This document shows, piece by piece, positions 11,269-13,937 of a stretch of 13,937 nt of DNA. The notes below the pieces were generated by a model, which was not told the DNA's origin, made no database searches, and was given only the letters and a program-made list of their open reading frames with translations. This DNA is from Limiplasma sp964504385 (GTDB lineage Bacteria; Bacillota; Clostridia; Christensenellales; Aristaeellaceae): positions 1 through 13,937 of the forward strand of contig CAZDEF010000066.1 of NCBI GenBank assembly GCA_964504385.1, in the 5' to 3' direction. The position numbers were made by a program, and so were the translations under genes. Position 1 is the first letter of the stretch. Each line of letters opens with the position of its first letter.

Positions 11269-13053
11269 TTATGCCTGTTCGTCGTCCTTGACAATGGCGA
11301 TGTGCAGCTCATCCAGCTGGCGCTGCTCCACATTGCCGGGCGCGCCCATCATCAGATCCTGCGCGTTCTTGTTCATCGGGAAGGCGATCACCTCGCGGAT
11401 CGCGTCTTCGCCCGCCAGCAGCATCACCATACGGTCCACACCGGGAGCGATGCCGGCATGCGGCGGCGCGCCGTAGCAGAAGGCGTTGTACATGGCGGGG
11501 AACTTGGCTTTCACGTCTTCCTCGCCCAAGCGCACCATCTGGAACGCCTTGATCATGATCTCCGGATCGTGGTTGCGCACAGCGCCGGAGGACAGCTCCA
11601 CGCCATTGCACACCAGATCATACTGGAACGCGGTGATGCTCAGCGGATCCACCTCGCCGCGGGCGGCCTTTTCCAAGATCTCCAGCCCGCCATTGGGCAT
11701 GGAGAAGGGATTGTGGCAGAACTCCAGCTCGCCGCTTTCCTCGCCGATCTCGTACATCGGGAAATCAACGATCCAGCAGAAAGCATACTGCTCCTTGTCC
11801 ATGTGGGCAGGGCACAGTTCGCCCAGCAGCTTGCGCATCACGCCGGCGGTCTTCTGGGCAGCGCCCTTCGCACCGCAGGTAAGGCCCACGAAGGTGTTGG
11901 GCTTCAGGCCCAGCTTCTCCACCAGTTCGTCCTTCTGTTCCTTCACGAACTTGGCGATACCGCCGGCGATCTCGCCCTTCTCGTCCAGCTTGAACCAGAA
12001 AGCCTTGTTGCCGCTGATCACTTCCGTATCGGCGCACAGCTTGTCGATCTGCTTGCGGGTGGCGGTCATATCGCTGACGACGATGGCCTTGACCGTCTGG
12101 CCTTCAAAGGGGCCAAAGCCGCAGCCGCCGATCAGCGCGGTCACATCCTGCACAGTCAGGTCGATGCGCAGGTCGGGCTTGTCGGAGCCGTACTTTTCCA
12201 TAGCGTCATTGTAGGCAATGCGCTGGAAAGGTGCGGAAGAAGCACGGTTGTACAGGCCGTACTTGGCAAAGATGGACGGCAGCACATCCTCCAGCACGGC
12301 AAACACATCGTCCTGCGAAGCGAACGCCATTTCCATATCCAGCTGGTAGAATTCGCCCGGGCTGCGGTCACCGCGCGCATCCTCATCACGGAAGCAGGGC
12401 GCGATCTGGAAATAGCGGTCAAAGCCGGAGGTCATCAGCAGCTGCTTGAACTGCTGGGGCGCCTGCGGCAGCGCGTAGAACTTGCCGGGGTGCTTGCGCG
12501 CCGGCACCAGATAGTCGCGCGCGCCCTCAGGAGAAGAAGCCGTCAGGATGGGGGTGGTGATCTCCAGGAAGCCGTGCTCATTCATGGCCTGACGCAAAGC
12601 GCTGACCACATTGCAGCGCAGCACGATGTTCTTCTTCACATCCGGGTTGCGCAGATCCAGATAGCGGTACTTGAGGCGCAGCGTCTCGTCTGCTTCGCGG
12701 GAGTGGTTGATCTGGAACGGCAGCTCGTTGTAGCGGCAACGGCCCAGCACCTCGATCTTGTCCGGCACGATCTCAATATCGCCGGTGAGCTGCTTGGGGT
12801 TCTTGCTGTCGCGCTCGCGCACCACGCCTTCCACGGCGATCACGCTTTCCTTGTTCAGCGCTTTGATCTGCGCCATCATTTCTTCACTTTCCACCACGAT
12901 CTGGGTGGTGCCGTAGAAGTCGCGCAGCACCACAAAGGCCAGCGCGGCGGATACCTCGCGCACGTTTTCCATCCAGCCGGACAGGCGCACATGCTTGCCG
13001 CAGTCGCCAATGCGCAGTTCCTGACAGGTATGAGTACGGTTCTGCATCTTCAT
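11269..13053 (-). CDS. aspS: Aspartyl-tRNA synthetase (bacterial type with GAD insert)
   Basis: Class II synthetase of 594 residues, the normal bacterial length. It has an N-terminal OB-fold anticodon-binding domain (about 1-105), the catalytic core with LKYRYLDLRNP at 127-137, FYALPQAPQQFKQLLM, motif 2 FRDEDARGDRSPGEFYQLDM at 221-240, an inserted GAD domain (about 300-415), and motif 3 with GIAPGVDRMVMLL at 534-546. Two regions differ from common bacterial AspRS: the anticodon loop region GWMENVREVSAALAF, usually GWVxRRRDLGGxxF, and one extra residue in motif 2 (SPGEF). Two ATGs, 13051-13053 and 13045-13047, flank the optimum distance from AGAGG (4 and 10 nt); the first is given but the second is possible. 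It follows hisS by 23 nt, the classical Firmicute pair. Confidence 0.96.
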   Translation of the reverse strand: MKMQNRTHTCQELRIGDCGKHVRLSGWMENVREVSAALAFVVLRDFYGTTQIVVESEEMMAQIKALNKESVIAVEGVVRERDSKNPKQLTGDIEIVPDKIEVLGRCRYNELPFQINHSREADETLRLKYRYLDLRNPDVKKNIVLRCNVVSALRQAMNEHGFLEITTPILTASSPEGARDYLVPARKHPGKFYALPQAPQQFKQLLMTSGFDRYFQIAPCFRDEDARGDRSPGEFYQLDMEMAFASQDDVFAVLEDVLPSIFAKYGLYNRASSAPFQRIAYNDAMEKYGSDKPDLRIDLTVQDVTALIGGCGFGPFEGQTVKAIVVSDMTATRKQIDKLCADTEVISGNKAFWFKLDEKGEIAGGIAKFVKEQKDELVEKLGLKPNTFVGLTCGAKGAAQKTAGVMRKLLGELCPAHMDKEQYAFCWIVDFPMYEIGEESGELEFCHNPFSMPNGGLEILEKAARGEVDPLSITAFQYDLVCNGVELSSGAVRNHDPEIMIKAFQMVRLGEEDVKAKFPAMYNAFCYGAPPHAGIAPGVDRMVMLLAGEDAIREVIAFPMNKNAQDLMMGAPGNVEQRQLDELHIAIVKDDEQA

Positions 13054-13076
13054 TCTTCCTCTCTGTTCATCAGGGG

Positions 13077-13937
13077 TCACAGGCGTTCCTTCAGGGCTGC
13101 GGGTGCGCTTTCCAAAGGAGCTTCCCATTCTTCTCGGGTAGCCATATTGCGGATCTTCACCACGCCGCGCGCCAGCTCGTCATCCGCCAGAATGGCGATG
13201 TTCTTCGCTCCCAGCTTATCGGCGTATTTGAACTGTGCCTTGAGGCTGCGGCCCTGATGATCCATCTCGGCGCGCAAGCCGACAGCGCGGAACTGCTGCG
13301 TCATGGCAAAGGCCTGCAGGCTCAGCGATTTGTTCAGGCAGGCCACGAATACCTCCGGCGTTTCCTCTTCAATGACCAGCTTGCACTCGCCCTCGCCCAG
13401 CTCGTCCAGCAGCATCAGCACGCGCTCGATGCCCATGCCGAAGCCCACGGCCGGAATGGACGGCCCGCCGATCTCCTCCACCAGCTTGTCGTAGCGCCCG
13501 CCGCCGCACACGGTGAGTTCGCCGTTGGGCGTTTCGGTAATGATCTCAAAGACCGTCTTGGTGTAGTAGTCCAGTCCGCGCACGATGCGGGGATCCACCG
13601 TGTACTTCACACCGGCCTGCTCCAAATACTGCTTGAGCAGTTCGAAATGTTCGCGGCATTCGTCGCACAGGTTGTCCATCATCACAGGCGCATCCGCCAG
13701 CGCTTCCTTGCACGCCTTTTCCTTGCAGTCCAGCGTGCGCATGGGATTGATTTCCGCGCGCTCCTGGCAGGCCTTGCACAGCTTGTCCTTTCGGGCGGTC
13801 AGATACTCGCGGAAGCTCTGCTGATAGGCCGGGCGGCACTCAGGACAGCCGATGGAGTTGATACGCACGCTCAGATTCTTCAGGCCGAAGCTGGACAGCA
13901 GCTGGATCACCAGCACGATCAGCTCCGCATCCGCAGA
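13077..13937 (-). CDS. hisS: Histidyl-tRNA synthetase, C-terminal two thirds (5' end beyond window)
   Basis: Class II synthetase that charges tRNA-His. The last 286 codons and the stop are present; the frame stays open to the right edge (SADAELI...), so roughly 130 N-terminal residues with motifs 1 and 2 are missing. Diagnostic motifs are RIVRGLDYYTKTVFE (HisA motif), CGGGRYDKLVEEIGGPS and PAVGFGMGIERV (motif 3), then the C-terminal anticodon-binding domain (about the last 95 residues, with AEMDHQGRSLKAQFKYADKL). Ahead of the HisA motif an insertion carries four cysteine pairs (CPEC, CKAC, CKEKAC, CDEC). Only 23 nt separate the stop from aspS, so the two are co-transcribed. Confidence 0.96.
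   Translation of the reverse strand, partial: SADAELIVLVIQLLSSFGLKNLSVRINSIGCPECRPAYQQSFREYLTARKDKLCKACQERAEINPMRTLDCKEKACKEALADAPVMMDNLCDECREHFELLKQYLEQAGVKYTVDPRIVRGLDYYTKTVFEIITETPNGELTVCGGGRYDKLVEEIGGPSIPAVGFGMGIERVLMLLDELGEGECKLVIEEETPEVFVACLNKSLSLQAFAMTQQFRAVGLRAEMDHQGRSLKAQFKYADKLGAKNIAILADDELARGVVKIRNMATREEWEAPLESAPAALKERL

Noticed and set aside
13053..13073. Six-codon mini-ORF (MNREEE) between hisS and aspS whose stop overlaps the aspS ATG
   Set aside because: It has no SD of its own at proper spacing and its codons are simply the aspS SD region; overlap looks like chance.
11227..13257. A 676-codon plus-strand open frame opposite aspS
   Set aside because: Antisense to a confident AspRS; composition is His/Leu/Ala-rich without domains, and no ribosome-binding site was seen.

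Overview
The window looks like a chromosomal housekeeping region of a GC-rich, low-redundancy Firmicute, most likely a Clostridia member (Oscillospirales or Christensenellales-like). This is inferred from gene content and order: hisS-aspS, an Asp23/AmaP/DUF2273 set, nusB-folD-xseA-xseB-ispA, a nifZ-type desulfurase next to thiI, and a BofA-family sporulation protein. The protein flavour is also clostridial (QNTRF in PGK, a cysteine-rich HisRS). I see no tRNA, rRNA, CRISPR array, insertion sequence or prophage gene. Seventeen protein genes fill almost all of the window; sixteen are on the minus strand.

Reading along the minus strand, from the right edge to the left: (1) hisS (5' end cut off) and aspS form an aminoacyl-tRNA synthetase pair. 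(2) A well-formed sigma-A promoter (TTGTCA-17-TATACT) lies in the 114-bp gap after aspS and drives asp23. Three inverted repeats are packed around it. (3) asp23, amaP and a DUF2273 protein form the envelope-associated Asp23 module; a strong hairpin separates asp23 from amaP. (4) nusB, a TsaD-like paralogue, folD, xseA, xseB and ispA follow with 1-38 nt gaps or 4-nt overlaps. They cover antitermination, one-carbon metabolism, exonuclease VII and farnesyl diphosphate synthesis. (5) A divergent-PAP2 membrane protein, a two-helix membrane protein of unknown function, a cysteine desulfurase and ThiI follow. The last two form a tRNA 4-thiouridine sulfur relay. (6) An 18-bp hairpin ends this run and also ends the convergent bofA gene. 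If nothing terminates earlier, asp23 to thiI is one transcription unit of about 10 kb and 13 genes.

The left end holds bofA (plus strand) and, divergently, pgk (minus strand, 3' part cut off). pgk has its own near-consensus promoter (TTGCCA-17-TATAAT) and a leader of about 100 nt.

Most of this is conserved core biology and I found no clearly new system. The points most worth a second look are: the nested dyads at the asp23 promoter; the long acidic tails on both Asp23 and AmaP; the TsaD paralogue with an altered N-terminal signature; the 22-residue repeat in XseA; the atypical anticodon-binding domain of AspRS; and the uncharacterised PAP2 and membrane protein pair downstream of ispA.
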